This document shows, piece after piece, positions 34,278 through 48,170 of a DNA stretch of 64,000 nt; position 1 is the stretch's first letter, and every line of letters begins with the position of its first letter. Location: contig MU385747.1 of NCBI GenBank assembly GCA_022497155.1, positions 186,001 to 250,000 on the forward strand. The letters are read 5' to 3'. The notes beneath the pieces were generated by a model. It was not told the DNA's origin. It saw only the letters and a list, made by a program, of their open reading frames with translations, and ran no database searches. Source of the stretch: Whalleya microplaca. Taxonomy: Eukaryota; Ascomycota; Sordariomycetes; Xylariales; Xylariaceae. The position numbers were made by a program, and so were the translations under genes.

Positions 34278-34814
34278 TATCACAGTTACAGTGTGTGCAA
34301 TAATAATTTAGGTGCTGCCGTGATCACTTTAGTTGACTCAATTAGAATTGTGTAAATGTCTAAGATCTAAAAGATCTTCTATTAGCTTAGAAGATCCCTT
34401 TCAAGCCTATGGATCTCGGAGCAATAATTGCTCCGAGATCCTATCACTAATACCCCTATTATCGTGACACATGGAGTATAGAAATAGGGCAAACTATCTG
34501 TTAAAGGCGACTGTTGTGACATACATGGATGAATATACGTATGCGAACCTTCTCTTAATGTCTCTAGAACTGTCCTGTACATCGTGCAACCTTTAAATAT
34601 TCTTTAATATCACCATAATAGGGGTATTAGTTATAGTGCCTTGAGACAATGGATATCGGTGCAATAACTGCTCCGAGGTCCCCATTACTTAAAAGGGATC
34701 CCCTAAGCGGTTAGAGATCCTTTAGATATTAGAGCCTTACACAATTCTGCTTTGACAATTAGAGTGATTACGACAGCACCTAAATGATTGTTGCACATAC
34801 TGTAACTGTGACAT
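34278..34814. repeat. Long imperfect inverted repeat (about 190-205 bp arms, 140-bp loop)
   Basis: The left arm at about 34278-34468 matches the reverse complement of about 34608-34814. Shared blocks include CACAGTTACAG, TTTAGGTGCTG, AGAATTGTGTAA and ACTAATACCCCTATTAT. The differences seen are largely C/T and G/A. The left arm also contains a perfect 31-bp palindrome at 34411-34441 (15-bp arms around one base), decayed in the right arm. Best read as a palindromic MITE or foldback element remnant. Confidence 0.75.
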
Positions 34815-35710
34815 ATAACCCTTATACTACGATCAGCGCACATAGGCTTAAGAGAAAAGAAAATAGACACGGCAGATTTGAAGATATAAACTGGCCAAAC
34901 GACTACCTATGCCATTTCCGTTTATTGTACTAAGTGTAACTTTTACATTCCTGTCCGCCCAATTCAACGGAGGTACATTATATAATGCGTGCTGATTCTA
35001 CGGTTGCCGCAAAAACGACGCCGTTATTGCTAGCACAGCAATAACGCCTGATATATTCCCGCGATAACGGTAATAGACTAATCTAATATAAGATTTCTTA
35101 TCTGAGTACCATTATATACAGGGATATATCTAGACCATCCGCCATTCTACTACCTAGATAGTCGCCCCTCGAGATCAAATCTCATATACCTATCTCAAAT
35201 ACCCTACAGGTATTTCCACAAGAACGAGATTGTGAAATGAGTAGTAAAAGTTTCACGGGCGTACCCGTTAGTTTCTAAATCCTGACTTGACCGAGGTATC
35301 CAGTTAAGTACGGATATGCAGGTCGATCCTGTTACATATATTCCCTTGCCTATTATGAAAAGGTAGCGTGCCTGTTGTGCACGGACCATGTTGTACAGCC
35401 ACTCAGTCAGTACATCCGTACGGATACCTGTATTTACTAGGTATACTTAGCGCCAGGTAGTCGGGATTGCGTGATGCTAGTATTCCGTGCGGAATACATG
35501 AAGTGTCAATGCTAATACCGTACTTTGTATGTACATGCAGCCAAGTTATTAGGTATAACTGCACTTATTTTAAGTTCCCATATCACACCACGTCCTTTCC
35601 ATTGTCTCCGGATCTTGTACTTATCAACCATCTCCTATACTTACATATGTATCAGAAGCAGACAACCCCGACAACACTATCACCCAAAAACTAAAGGTTG
35701 AACATCGACA

Positions 35711-36764
35711 ATGGCCTCCGCTTCAGTAGAACCAACCAACCTTTTTAATGTTAAAGATCTCATTGTTGTTGTGACGGGAGGCGGAACTGGTAGGTTAATT
35801 TAGAAAATTACGAAGTATGCCGACTAAATATGAGTGGTGCAGGTATCGGCCTTTTGATCACACAAGCCCTGGAGAGCAACGGCGCCATTGTCTACATCAT
35901 CGGTCGTCGCAAGGAAAGTTTGGAGAAAGCTGCTAGTACTGCGGTATGTTGCTTTTGATGGGGCGTATTATAACAGACAGCTTCATTAACATTATCTTCA
36001 CGCCATATAGAAGCATGGGAATATACGCCCCATCCAAGGAGATGTCACCAGCAAGACCGACCTTGAGCGGATCGTGGCAGAGATCAAGTCGGCAGTAGGA
36101 TATGTCAATGTCGTGATAGCAAATTCTGGAGTCTCAGGTCCTACGCTTCTCGGAATGCCCCCAAACGCGAGTCTTTCGGAGTTCCGTAACCACCTCCTAG
36201 GCTGGGATACGGACGCCTTCACCAACACGTTCGCTGTGAATTCCACGGGGGTATTCAATACCGTAATTGCTTTCCTAGAGCTTCTAGACGAGGGTAACAA
36301 GCGTGGAAACCTGAAGCAGAAGAGTCAGGTTATTGCAACAGCCAGCATCGGCGCTTACAATCGGTCGCCTGTTGCTGGTTACGCATACGCTGGGTCCAAA
36401 GCTGGCGTTATCCACATGATGAAGCAATTCGCTACTAGTCTCGTGCCATACGATATCCGGTCCAATGTCATAGCTCCAGGATGTAAGTATCTATATAATT
36501 ACCATGCGCTGTTCGGCATTAGTATCTAATATGTTGGCTAACACCAATAATTAAGTCTATCCCAGCGAGATGACCGAGCCCGTACTGAAACAGAACGAGG
36601 GCAAAGTATGGCCCAAGAGCGTTGTTCCTGAACAAAGATTTGGAGATTCGGAGGATATCGCAGGTGTCATTTTATTCTTGGTTAGTAAAGCTGGTGCTTA
36701 CATCAATGGCAATGTACTTGTCACGGATGGAGGGCGTTTGAGCGTTTTACCGTCTACTTACTAG
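35711..36764 (+). CDS. Short-chain dehydrogenase/reductase (SDR)
   Basis: Four exons: 35711-35789, 35843-35943, 36011-36482 and 36556-36764 (286 residues), with introns of 53, 67 and 73 nt. This is the classical SDR layout. The Rossmann motif TGGGTGIG is split by intron 1 inside its Gly codon. Then come an IANSG segment (the NNAG position), a catalytic Ser in TASIGAY and the YAGSK motif with catalytic Tyr and Lys. The downstream APGFYPSEMTEP and the C-terminal GNVLVTDGG are typical of NAD(P)-dependent fungal SDRs. The substrate is not predictable. It is convergent with the P450 gene (207 bp between stop codons) and starts the metabolic, cluster-like group 35.7-51 kb. Confidence 0.88.
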
Positions 36765-36971
36765 TGTATCGTCCAATATGGTGGAATTGTCTGCCTGAAT
36801 AGAGAGTCTTGTTAAATTACAAGTATATGGTACTAAAGCGATAGGCTAGTATCCCCTGGCGCCAGCACGTTCATCACTTCACTTCAATTCAATTTACACC
36901 CTTAACTGACTTGGCCCCTGATTCCCATACATACTTGAGCCTTACTTTTGCGTGCGTATTACCTGCCATTA

Positions 36972-38763
36972 TCAACCATCAGGGTTATCTAACCAAGCTG
37001 CAAGCTTCTCTCCCTCCCTGGGGACAAATCTCGCCCGCCACCCCCGTGGTGTCGCGACGAAGGTCATCCCCTTTAATCCCTTGAGGGGATCAATTGCCTC
37101 GGCCGTTTCGCCCTCAGCTGGCAAGATACGGAAATGTGCGATCAGGTGTAAAAACGCTGTATAGAGTGCATTATGGGCTAAATGTGATGCCACGCACATA
37201 CGACCGCCGATTCCAAATGAGTATTGGTGCGCATACTGGGTAGGTGAGTTCGGCAGCCAGCGCTCAGGGGCGAACGTATCTGGCTCGGTGAAGACTTCTG
37301 CGTCTGAAGCGAGGAGAACTTAGTCTTAAGGGGTCTTCCAACACTTTTTTTTAATTTTGAAGAACATACCTCTATTGCATGCCCATGCATTGAGAAACAC
37401 GAGTGTATTTGCCGGAATTGTGGCACACTCCCAAGTTACGTCAGTGTAAGTAGCTTTCGGCAGAGCAAGTTTCAATGCCACGAAGTAGCGCGAGATCTCC
37501 TTCGTTAGGGCATTGATGTACTCGACTTTGGTTGATGCATAATCACTTGATGGCAACTCGAGGACACCCGCATCTCTTATAGCAGAATAAGCCTTCTCCT
37601 GTATGTCAGGCCGATGCGCAAGCAGTAGGCAGGCCCAGGACAAGGTAGGCTGATTTGAATCGGCACCCTGTTATCAAGGAATAAGAAACTGCACAAACAG
37701 GACGCAAGAGCATTGAACTGAATAATAACATACCGCCATCATGCTCAAACTAACACTAATAAGCTCTTCCTTCGTCAACGTTGCCGACTCAGGATCCCGC
37801 AACACCGCTCCCTGAATACACGGCTTATCTTCACCTCGCCGCACTTCCTCTTTTAGCTTCTCCAAAAGAGTGTTATTATACTCCAAACGTCGACGGCCAA
37901 TATCCGCTGCATGATTCGGAGGCTGCGCATTGAGGCCTAGGAACTGCGCTACGGGTTCCCAGTATCGGAGGAGGGGGATATAATTCGCATAGTTTTTGCC
38001 CGTATCACGGAACTTAGAGATCTCACCCTCTACGTATATGATCTCAGATAGCAGCGGATCGTCAGCCAGCGCCTTGACGCTCGACACGCGGGTCCCGTAG
38101 TTCAGCGTTAGGCTGAGGTTCAGCGAGAAGCGCCTGACGGCGGGGCGGAAGTCGATCTCGACCGCGCCATCGCGGCAGGCGGATAGCAGATCCTTCAGGA
38201 ACTCACGCGCCTCAAGGTTGAGGATACCCGCGTAGCTCTCCACGCGCGTGCGGTTGAGCGCCCCGGCTGCCAGCTTCCGCCGCCGCTTGCAGCTGTCGTC
38301 CCAGGGGCTGGTGCCGATGCTCGTCACGGCTTTGCTGACTTTCCCGTGGAACACGTAGAAGGTCGGGCGCGAGTTCATCGCGTGGCTCTGCCCTAGGAAG
38401 AGTTGCTTTGCTGCGCGCGATGAGTTGACCACGACGGCGGTCGTATTGCCGAGCTGGACCTGGAAGACTGGGCCGTATTTGAATGACCATTTCCGATAAG
38501 TTTCAGCGGGGATCACGTCACGGTGCTACTGAGATATTAATAAGAGCAAGACATCATCAAGGTCTCTTGAAGATCCTCTCGCATACCTGGAACAGATTCC
38601 CTACGACGGGCCATCCACGAGGGCCGGGTAGGTTCTTTACCCTGCTGCGATAGCGGGTGAATTCATTCTGCGCCAAGTAAATGACAAGTCCTATTACTGA
38701 TAGGGCGAATGCATATTTCAGTAAAGTGAGGGAGTAAAACGACAATGTGTCCAGCAATGACAT
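36972..38763 (-). CDS. Cytochrome P450, CYP504-like (phenylacetate hydroxylase type)
   Basis: Four exons: 38763-38587, 38525-37734, 37667-37370 and 37303-36972 (532 residues). The three introns are 61-66 nt and all joints keep frame. An N-terminal membrane anchor (about residues 8-30) is followed by the Pro-rich hinge NLPGPRGWPVVGNLFQ. The segment SIGTSPWDDSCKRRRK resembles fungal CYP504 phenylacetate/hydroxyphenylacetate hydroxylases. The I helix carries the oxygen-binding region near GADSNQPT, the ExxR motif is in the EISR segment, and the heme-binding FGIGGRMCVA places the axial Cys near residue 459. All essential elements are present, so the gene looks functional. The substrate is inferred only by resemblance; in this context it could act on an aromatic or amino-acid-derived metabolite. 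Confidence 0.88.
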
Positions 38764-39666
38764 CTTGAAGGTTGAAGTCAGTGAGATAATTAGTTAATCC
38801 TCATGGTTGGCGTAGACATAGCAACTCGCTGAATGTGTATAGACGAGTAGAATGCAGCGGATTAATAACTTACAGGTGTAGGAATGTGCCCCTCTCGACG
38901 GGTTATAGGTATCTTATCAAGACCATAGTATAGGACATCCCATGGTGGTACACCCTTAGTCATCATTGAAGATGACTTGCGTACTAGAACTCCATAATCA
39001 CGACATCTTAGAAGCTTTCTTGTCATGCCATTCCCTTCACGTTCTTCTACTTATCTGGTCGAGACTATGAAAAGGCACAAGGACAGCCAATACTAGTATA
39101 TGGTAATCATCCAAGACCATGCTTAACGTATTCAAAGGCGGGAATAAGCATAGGGTGATGTTCGCTTCGGATATATCCTGCCGACTGGCTGGAGCCGAAA
39201 GGCACAACGAAACCCCAACTAGTTGATAACGCCATTGTGGGGAATGATTAAGATTCTGGAAGCAGAACCCGGCTATAGAGATCGATCACGTCTCTAGTAG
39301 CACGATATACGGGACTTCAGGCTGCGCTAAGGATGGTTACTATTGAAGCTATCTGTTGTATATCTGTGTGCTGTAGTTGTTGATGGATCAGATGAGGTGA
39401 GATGTGAGGTTGTGCTGCTCAGATATCTGGGGTGCGGGGTGTTTAGGTAGTCATTTATCAGGTATCCCGTAACAGGATCCGTCCATTAGATGTCTGTCAA
39501 TATCGCGAGTGCGTATGCGATAAAGGGGTTTTCCTTGGAGTTGTATCTAATATTGAAAATTGCTGCATCAGAATGATGATTGCATAGTAGGATAGTGCGT
39601 GTGATCAGATATGCTTACTATGTTGTTTTATACGAATGTCGTTGGCTTTCCTCGGAGCTACATAGT
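38764..39666. other. Intergenic region, 0.9 kb, carrying a dispersed repeat copy
   Basis: Between the P450 start and the dipeptidase stop. About 39290-39450 resembles 62885-63100 (listed separately). No gene seen. Confidence 0.5.
39300..39450. repeat. Diverged dispersed repeat, copy 1
   Basis: GAGGTGAGATGTGAGGTTG and following sequence parallels GAGGCGAGGTGTGAGGCTG at 63030-63050, and similarity continues on both sides with transition-type differences. The element identity is unknown. Confidence 0.45.
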
Positions 39667-41261
39667 CTACACATTCTTTATCGCTGGGTTGTGTTTTCCC
39701 TCCTGATCTACGTTAAACATGTATGGCTTTTCTGCAGCGCCAGCCTCTACAGCTTTCTGTCTACTTCCTCTCAGCATCCAAGGTGAATCTTTAAGCCCCT
39801 TATGCCACTCCCTTCCTTCATATTCTTCCTCAACGGGTTTCTCGCCCGTGGCTTGGATCTCGCGCGCCCTCTGCTCGATATTCGACCAGACGCGGAGGAC
39901 ATTCTCCCCCGCAAATAAGCGAACCTGCTCATCGGTCACACCACGCTCTAACAACAGTTGAACGAGGTCGGGAAATTTAGAAACATCCTCTAGTCCGATA
40001 GGTACGTAAGGGGTTCCAGAGAAATCGCTGCCAACACCGACGCATTCCCAACCAGCAACTTCCGCGATGTGCAGAATGTGATCTACGACGTCATGGATAG
40101 TTGCCTGATCCGGGTCTTTCATTTTAAGAAACCGGTTAACAAATACGGCCATGACAATACCACCGTTCCGCTTGACAGTCCGCAGTACGTCATCGGGTAC
40201 ATTTCGAAGGTGAGGTGTGATACTATAGGCCCCAGAGTGTGAAAAGATGACCGGAGCTCGCGCCACGCTCAATACATCTCGCATCGTTTGGTGTGATACA
40301 TGCGACAGATCGACTATCATGCCTAACCGGTTCATTTCTTTTATCGCCTCATATCCTAGCTTGAACAGGCCACCATCTGGACCTCCAGCAGCTACGGTTG
40401 AAGCCGAGGTTCCAAAGGAGGTATCGCAGTTGTGAGTGAGAGTGATATAGCGCGCCCCGAGGTTATACATCTGGCGAATGCTCGCAATACTCCCGCCCAC
40501 CTGGTGGCTGCCTTCAATGCCAATCATACTTGAGATACGGCCGGACTTGAACGCTTTGCGCGCGCATGCTGCTGTATCGCAGTATTGGAGATGCTGTGGG
40601 TGCTCATCGATGAACCTTCTTGTAACATCTATCTGCTCAAGGGTGTCTCTGACAATCCACTAACAACCAATGTCAACATGGTACTTATGACTAACATATC
40701 GGATTAACTTACGGACGGGTCTTCGAAATGCTGTTGGTTCGTGTCGCAATCTACATATACACTCCAGAATTGACCTCCCACCATTCCCGTTCTCATCCTC
40801 TGGATATCTGTATGGCCTAGAAGCCTCTTAGTAAGATCCACCCGGCCATCGTAGATGCGATTATGTAACTCTATGCGCAATTGCCAGGGTAGATCATTGT
40901 GTCCGTCAATCAAGCTACAGAACAACTTCAGTAAACTTCTAAACTTAGGACTTATAGACACTCACGGTGTCGTCTTGAGGATTCTCCTTGTGCGCTCCGC
41001 ATAGTTCGTTGGATCGATAGGCGATTGACCCGGCCATAAGAATGCTAGGGGGCTGAGCAGAAATGCAAACCCAGCAGCAAAGAGGTGATAGCGGAACCTA
41101 AAGAAAAACCCAGAGTTTTGAGTTTGAGAGTGAACAACAAGGGATTGCTCTGGAGCATTCGATGTTGCCGATTGGCCTGAGGGACAGACCTCTTCACTGC
41201 GCCGCAATGGATTTTGTGAGACAGGTTCCCGGTCAGCCATGGCGATGTTTCCCTTCCGCAA
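39667..41261 (-). CDS. Membrane (renal-type) dipeptidase, peptidase family M19
   Basis: Three exons: 41261-40966, 40914-40713 and 40659-39667, with introns of 51 and 53 nt (496 residues, or 489 if the ATG at 41240 is used). One N-terminal membrane helix (LFAAGFAFLLSPLAFLW) implies a type II membrane protein. The zinc ligands of M19 are visible: HND in LIDGHNDLPW, the bridging Glu in GIEGSHQ, and His residues in DLSHVSHQT and FSHSGAY. The DFSGTP segment forms the substrate pocket. M19 enzymes hydrolyse dipeptides; fungal homologues also process Cys-Gly intermediates in epidithiodiketopiperazine clusters. It is divergently transcribed from a Dal5-type transporter 0.7 kb away, suggesting coordinated dipeptide or peptide-derivative handling (inference). 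Confidence 0.88.
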
Positions 41262-41967
41262 TGATCTAGAATCTTCATCAGAAGCAATATCTAATAATCT
41301 TGATATGTTGCGATATTGGCATCTCTCCCCGCGACCACTACGAAGGTGGGGAATGGCCTATAGAGGCTCTTCGGATTACTTATCTTGGTAGCACTAGTCC
41401 ACCCCACTGTCACATCTGTACGGCTCCCTGGTTCCGATCCCTGGGCGTATATACAATTGCGTGCTTACATACTCCGATGCCGTGTGATAACGAACGTAGC
41501 TGCTATAGGCCTTGAAGTGATTCTTGGTATCCCAAATGCGGGCCGCTGTCGATAATGCAAGCTCTATAATGGCGTGGGAATACTGTTCCTGGTTGAGGTA
41601 CGGCCTTGTCACACATCGCTTGATGATACAAGAGCGACCGTTTAACACGAAAACGGCTACTAGTGTCTTGTCTATGAGCCTAGAGCCTATAATATCATTA
41701 GATGTTGAGGGTGACAAATCGAGGCTCCTCTTTGTGGAGGTCTTCTCGTGACGGAAATAAGATAGGGCTGGCATATTTCGAGGAGCTGGTTCATCTACTA
41801 ATACGCCTGGATGGATCACGAATGATAAGTTTAGTGTAGGTTCAATGATTGCTTGTCTCGTGAACTCGTTTCTGGCAGTATTTTGCTCATTCACCTTTGG
41901 CGGCCCCGTGAATTTTCTGGATATCTAACCACAAGCCCAACTCTAGAGATTGGACGCCACGGTGACG
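41262..41967. promoter_or_regulatory. Divergent promoter region between dipeptidase and Dal5-like transporter
   Basis: A 706-bp non-coding interval shared by two head-to-head genes of related predicted function. I see no clear operator. The overlapping frames at 41394-41894 and 41524-41751 are not supported. Confidence 0.4.
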
Positions 41968-43741
41968 ATGGCGGATAGGGACAAGCAGCTTGACGCCGAC
42001 GTGGCGGCCATTAGCTCTGATACTGGTAGCCAAAATAGCGGCGACAAGGCTCTAGAGAGGAAACTTGTTTGGAAGACAGACCTAATTCTGATGCCAGCGT
42101 TAGGTATAGTCTTGCATCCGCACTTATTCGACCTTCATGGCTAACAAGGAGGTTAGCGTTGGCCTATCTCACGCATACACTCGATCGAGCAAACCTCGGG
42201 AATGCCAAAACCGGCACACTTGAGAAAGACCTTGGCCTTGTCGGAAACCAGTTCTCACTCCTTCTAATTCTATTCTATATCCCATACGCACTTATGAATG
42301 TCCCCTTCACACTCTTATCCAAGCGGTTTAACCCGGCTGTGGTAATCCCCACGATAATGACGCTCTGGGGCTTGATGGCCATGTGCGCTGCTTCAACGAA
42401 GAACTTCGGCGGAATATTGGCAACTAGAATCCTCATGGGGGCAGTCGAAGCAGCGTACCTCCCATGTGCTATTTTCTATTGTAGCTTGTTTTACACAAGA
42501 CGAGAACTGAGTTTCCGGACGAGTATATTTGCCGTTATGGGTTTTATCGCGGGAGCCATATCTGGATTGATTGCCTGGTCTGTGTTTCAATGGGACAAGG
42601 CCTTAAAGGGTTGGCAATGGTATGATTCGCCCCTATTTAACTTTATGGATTGCAAATACTAACTGACATATAGTAAGTGATACACATATTTTTCTCTCGG
42701 CATCAATCATTCTGTGGTAGTTCTCTCGCAACGATGCAAACTAGTAAAAGGGGTTTAGACGCATCCCTTTAAACCCACATTTCCTCACAGATTTATGTAT
42801 TGTATCATATTTAAGATGACTAATATGCTATAGATCTATTCATTATCGAAGGTGCCCTCACCGTTGGTGTTGGCCTCATATTATTCTTTATTCTTCCGCA
42901 CAGCATCGAGAAATCCAGATGGTTCTCAGACGAGGAGAAACGAATATCACGTTTACGACTTGAGGAAGACTCACAAGATGTGGATAAGCACTTCCGCTGG
43001 GAGGACGCCAAAAAAGAGACAAGAGACTGGACAACCTGGGTCTTCACCTTGATGCCTCTGCTCTATGGGGTGGGTGTTGCCAGCAGTTCGAACTTCTTAC
43101 CGGTACGTTCTAAATAAAATTGACTTGAGACGCTGTTATGCGCAAGTGGATTGTGACAGGAAGACTAACATATGCAATAGACTATTGTCAAGCGCATCGC
43201 CGTCACATCCGCGAAGGCGAACCTTTACACCGTGGGTCCTAATCTCACAGCTGTCGCGGTCCAATTAGTGACAACCTGGTCATCCGACAAGCTCCAGCAA
43301 CGCGCTACTATTGCCTGCGGAACTCTATTCGTATCATTCCTAGGTTGGATCCTCCTTGCGACTCTTGACCTCGTTAAGCACGTGGAAGTCGGGTACTTCC
43401 TGACTTACCTCTTGACATTCGGTACTTTCACCCCCGGTGTTCTGATTCCTGTCTGGCTTTCTTCAAATACCACCACCACAACCGGAAGAGCATTCCGACT
43501 AGGTCTGAATTTCATGGCGCAGAATCTTGGGGGCATAATTAGTTCGGCCGTCTTCAGAGAACAGGACGCCCCCGTATACAAGCCTGCACTTATTACAGTG
43601 GCCTGTTGTCAGGGGTCGTTTATAGTCATATGCCTGGGTTTGAGAGAGCACTTTCGAAGGCTTAATAAGAAGTTGGATAATGGGGAGGTTGTGCATGTTA
43701 GTGGCGGCAAGGAGAGGCCCCTTTATAGATATGCACTATAG
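41968..43741 (+). CDS. MFS transporter, Dal5/allantoate-permease (ACS) family, with a predicted stwintron
   Basis: Exons 41968-42103, 42157-42618, 42834-43102 and 43181-43741 (475 residues). It belongs to the anion:cation symporter/Dal5 group. Visible signatures are THTLDRANLGNAKTG after TM1, a GAVEAAYLPC-type helix 4, the GWQ-x-LFIIEG loop before TM7, and WSSDKLQQR between TM8 and TM9. Dal5 members import allantoate, ureidosuccinate, vitamins or dipeptides. Intron 2 is unusual. Ordinary splicing at GTATGA (42620) to the acceptor before 42834 gives the wrong frame. Removing 42620-42673 first creates a new donor GTAAGT using G42619, and splicing that donor to 42834 restores the conserved motif. 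The starting ATG at 41968 was chosen because the frame upstream only has TTG. Confidence 0.85.
42619..42833 (+). other. Predicted [D1,2] spliceosomal twin intron (stwintron)
   Basis: The internal intron 42620-42673 (54 nt) has donor GTATGA, branch TACTAAC and acceptor ATATAG. It interrupts the donor of an external intron between its first base (G42619) and second base (T42674). After excision the external intron has donor GTAAGTG, branch GACTAAT and acceptor GCTATAG. The exons then join as codon T-AT in frame, giving the conserved LFIIEGA. Confidence 0.75.
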
Positions 43742-45348
43742 AGTTTTAGCCATATATAACGGATGTTGAAGGTAATCTCTCTCTTATCAGCGTTTTAATG
43801 AGACATGGTTTTGTTTGAATCTAATAAACGAAATTCTTGGTGTCTCTTGATGTACGGACAATATTGTAGGAGTTTCTTTTTGTTACGCTTTCAATGCTAA
43901 CGTTGAGTGTACCTAGGTAGGTATTCCTTAACGTGTGTTCCTCCAAGCATAATTTCTGTCCCAGGCAGTTTCCAATTGCCCAGACTCGGGCATTTTACGT
44001 AGGGGGCAGGCTAGTATGACGTCAACGTACACATCACCGTTCTATATGTCACCCCCCGTTCTCCACTACGGCCGGCTTAGATACCACGATACTCCCGGAG
44101 AAGGAGAAGATAAGTGGAGAAGATCTCGGGATGTCAAGTCCATTGACGGGTTACGTATGAGACACATAGCATGCCTACCTCCTCAGCCTTAATCCTCAAG
44201 ACTTCAACATCACAAGGGCACTCATATATTTACCCAAGAACCACTTTCCATCTCCCTGTTATCAGTTGCGTCCACACTTCTTAATCTCTACAACTTTATC
44301 AACTGCTAGTTAGCTAACACACAATGCAACGCAACACTGACGTTAGATATTCGTCCTACCGGACAAGGCTTGGCCTTCATATATATATATGTATTAAAAC
44401 CGGCTTGATGTCCCGTACAAAGTTCGTGTCATGCAAGCCACCAAGCCACATTGCGATATCGCCGAGAGAGTAGATATCGAGGGAGTCAAAGAGTTTATAA
44501 GGGCTCTCGGGAGGCCTAGGTTTTAGGATAATCACGATTGAATTTACTTTTATATGAGTTGTTTACCTGCTCATTGTTCTACTTGAACATAAATCCTTAT
44601 ATAAATTGCCAAACAATATCATATATTCCAAAGCCTGACACAGCTATCTAGTGCAGTGAGTTGGTTGATGTGACTCACGATGTCCTCCTGGAATATTGAA
44701 ACTAAGCTCTATGAAGGGCTGAGATATATGAAAGTCACACGCTTACTAGTGACCTGACATTGACTAAAAATAACTGTGAGCTATATGACTGACAAATTAT
44801 GTTACATTTATAACAAAACATCGTATGTGACACTATTGCTGTAGCTATTACAGATTTAGTTAATGTATCAACAACTAGCTTCAAGTCGCACCGAGGTTAG
44901 GATCGATAGAATAAGAAACCGCTCAACTTTCCAGTCATGGTCTCAGCAACCGCTCCTTCAATCAATCCTTTACTGGGGTGGGTATTATCATAGTAATAAC
45001 TGTATTATGCAAGCTATATTGTTCGTAGTTAATTCCCGTGACACATCAAATGAAGTTGAATGGAAGTCGTTGGATTCATATATGCAGGTCAGATAGGTGT
45101 GATATTCCTATCAGCGCTAGCAGATCTCGCACTGTTGACTCACCCGAAGGTATGACGGAATGTGCTCAATGGGATCGGTAGATCAAGAACGGAGCACAAG
45201 GGACGATGGATTAGGAAAATTTATCTTGTTCGGTTCCACCTCAATTGGATGTGCTCTCACACACACTGTACGTACATACATTTGACAGAACCTTATTGGG
45301 TTGCCCTTGCATACATGTACATATATGGTACTTCGTACAGGCGTCTGA

Positions 45349-45380
45349 CCTGTCAGCCTGTCAGCCTGTCAGCCTGTCAG
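45349..45380. repeat. CCTGTCAG octamer, 4 exact copies
   Basis: Four exact tandem copies about 450 bp upstream of the homocitrate synthase paralogue. Each contains the CTGTCAG/CTGACAG core. Confidence 0.9.
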
Positions 45381-45507
45381 CCCTGAAAGAAATGCGGCCG
45401 AAGAAGTGGCAGCAGCTCTCGGAGCTAGGCCATGTCATTAGGTAATGGCCCGAAGGTCGCCTGGTCGCGGCACTGACGGTGCATAGGTACGGTAACATTA
45501 CCTCGGA

Positions 45508-45540
45508 ATACAGGGGAGATACAGGGGAGATACAGGGGAG
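45508..45540. repeat. ATACAGGGGAG 11-mer, 3 exact copies
   Basis: Three exact tandem copies about 290 bp upstream of the homocitrate synthase start. AGGGG is the stress-response-element core (Msn2/Msn4-type binding site), so a regulatory role is possible but untested. Confidence 0.85.
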
Positions 45541-45827
45541 TGTCAGTGCATGCAGAGCCGCAGCAGCGCAGATGTATGAATTTTCCTAATCGGCTAATCC
45601 ATCGTGTAAGGTACATACTGTGTGGCACGCCGATTGCGGGGTAAAAGTGTAGAACAAATTTTGTGCGTTCTAGGTACATCGCGAATACTTGCCACCATGA
45701 GTCATCTTGGGTCGTAGGCGGGGTCTGGGGTCTTAGGGTCTTAAAATGTTTTTTTTTCTTTCCCTTTTAGTGGGCACCCTTCCGCAGCCCGTTCTGTCTT
45801 CCTTTTGCACCTATTACACACTTCAAG

Positions 45828-48170
<2,343 letters not shown>

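Larger units (their letters stand above)
32792..35710. other. Gene-poor, AT-rich region with decayed repeats, 2.9 kb
   Basis: No intact gene. It contains the long inverted repeat 34278-34814, a 10-bp perfect hairpin at 35022-35046 (CGTTATTGCT stem), a short GGAGGCCA direct repeat near 34005-34035, and a short coding-like remnant at 33704-33823. Composition and transition-biased divergence between repeat arms fit an old transposon graveyard hit by RIP-like mutation. Confidence 0.6.
43742..45827. other. Intergenic region, 2.1 kb, with short tandem repeats
   Basis: Upstream region of the homocitrate synthase paralogue. It contains an (AT)n run near 44378-44390, a CCTGTCAG repeat at 45349-45380 and an ATACAGGGGAG repeat at 45508-45540. 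No gene supported. Confidence 0.55.

Noticed and set aside
33990..35100. CRISPR-like or rRNA elements in the gene desert
   Set aside because: No regular spacer-repeat pattern and no rRNA-like conserved blocks; the repeats are inverted and decayed.
42619..42833. Single ordinary 214-nt intron, or donor GTTGGC at 42610
   Set aside because: The first breaks the reading frame; the second uses a poor donor and deletes the conserved GWQ motif. The twin-intron model needs neither.
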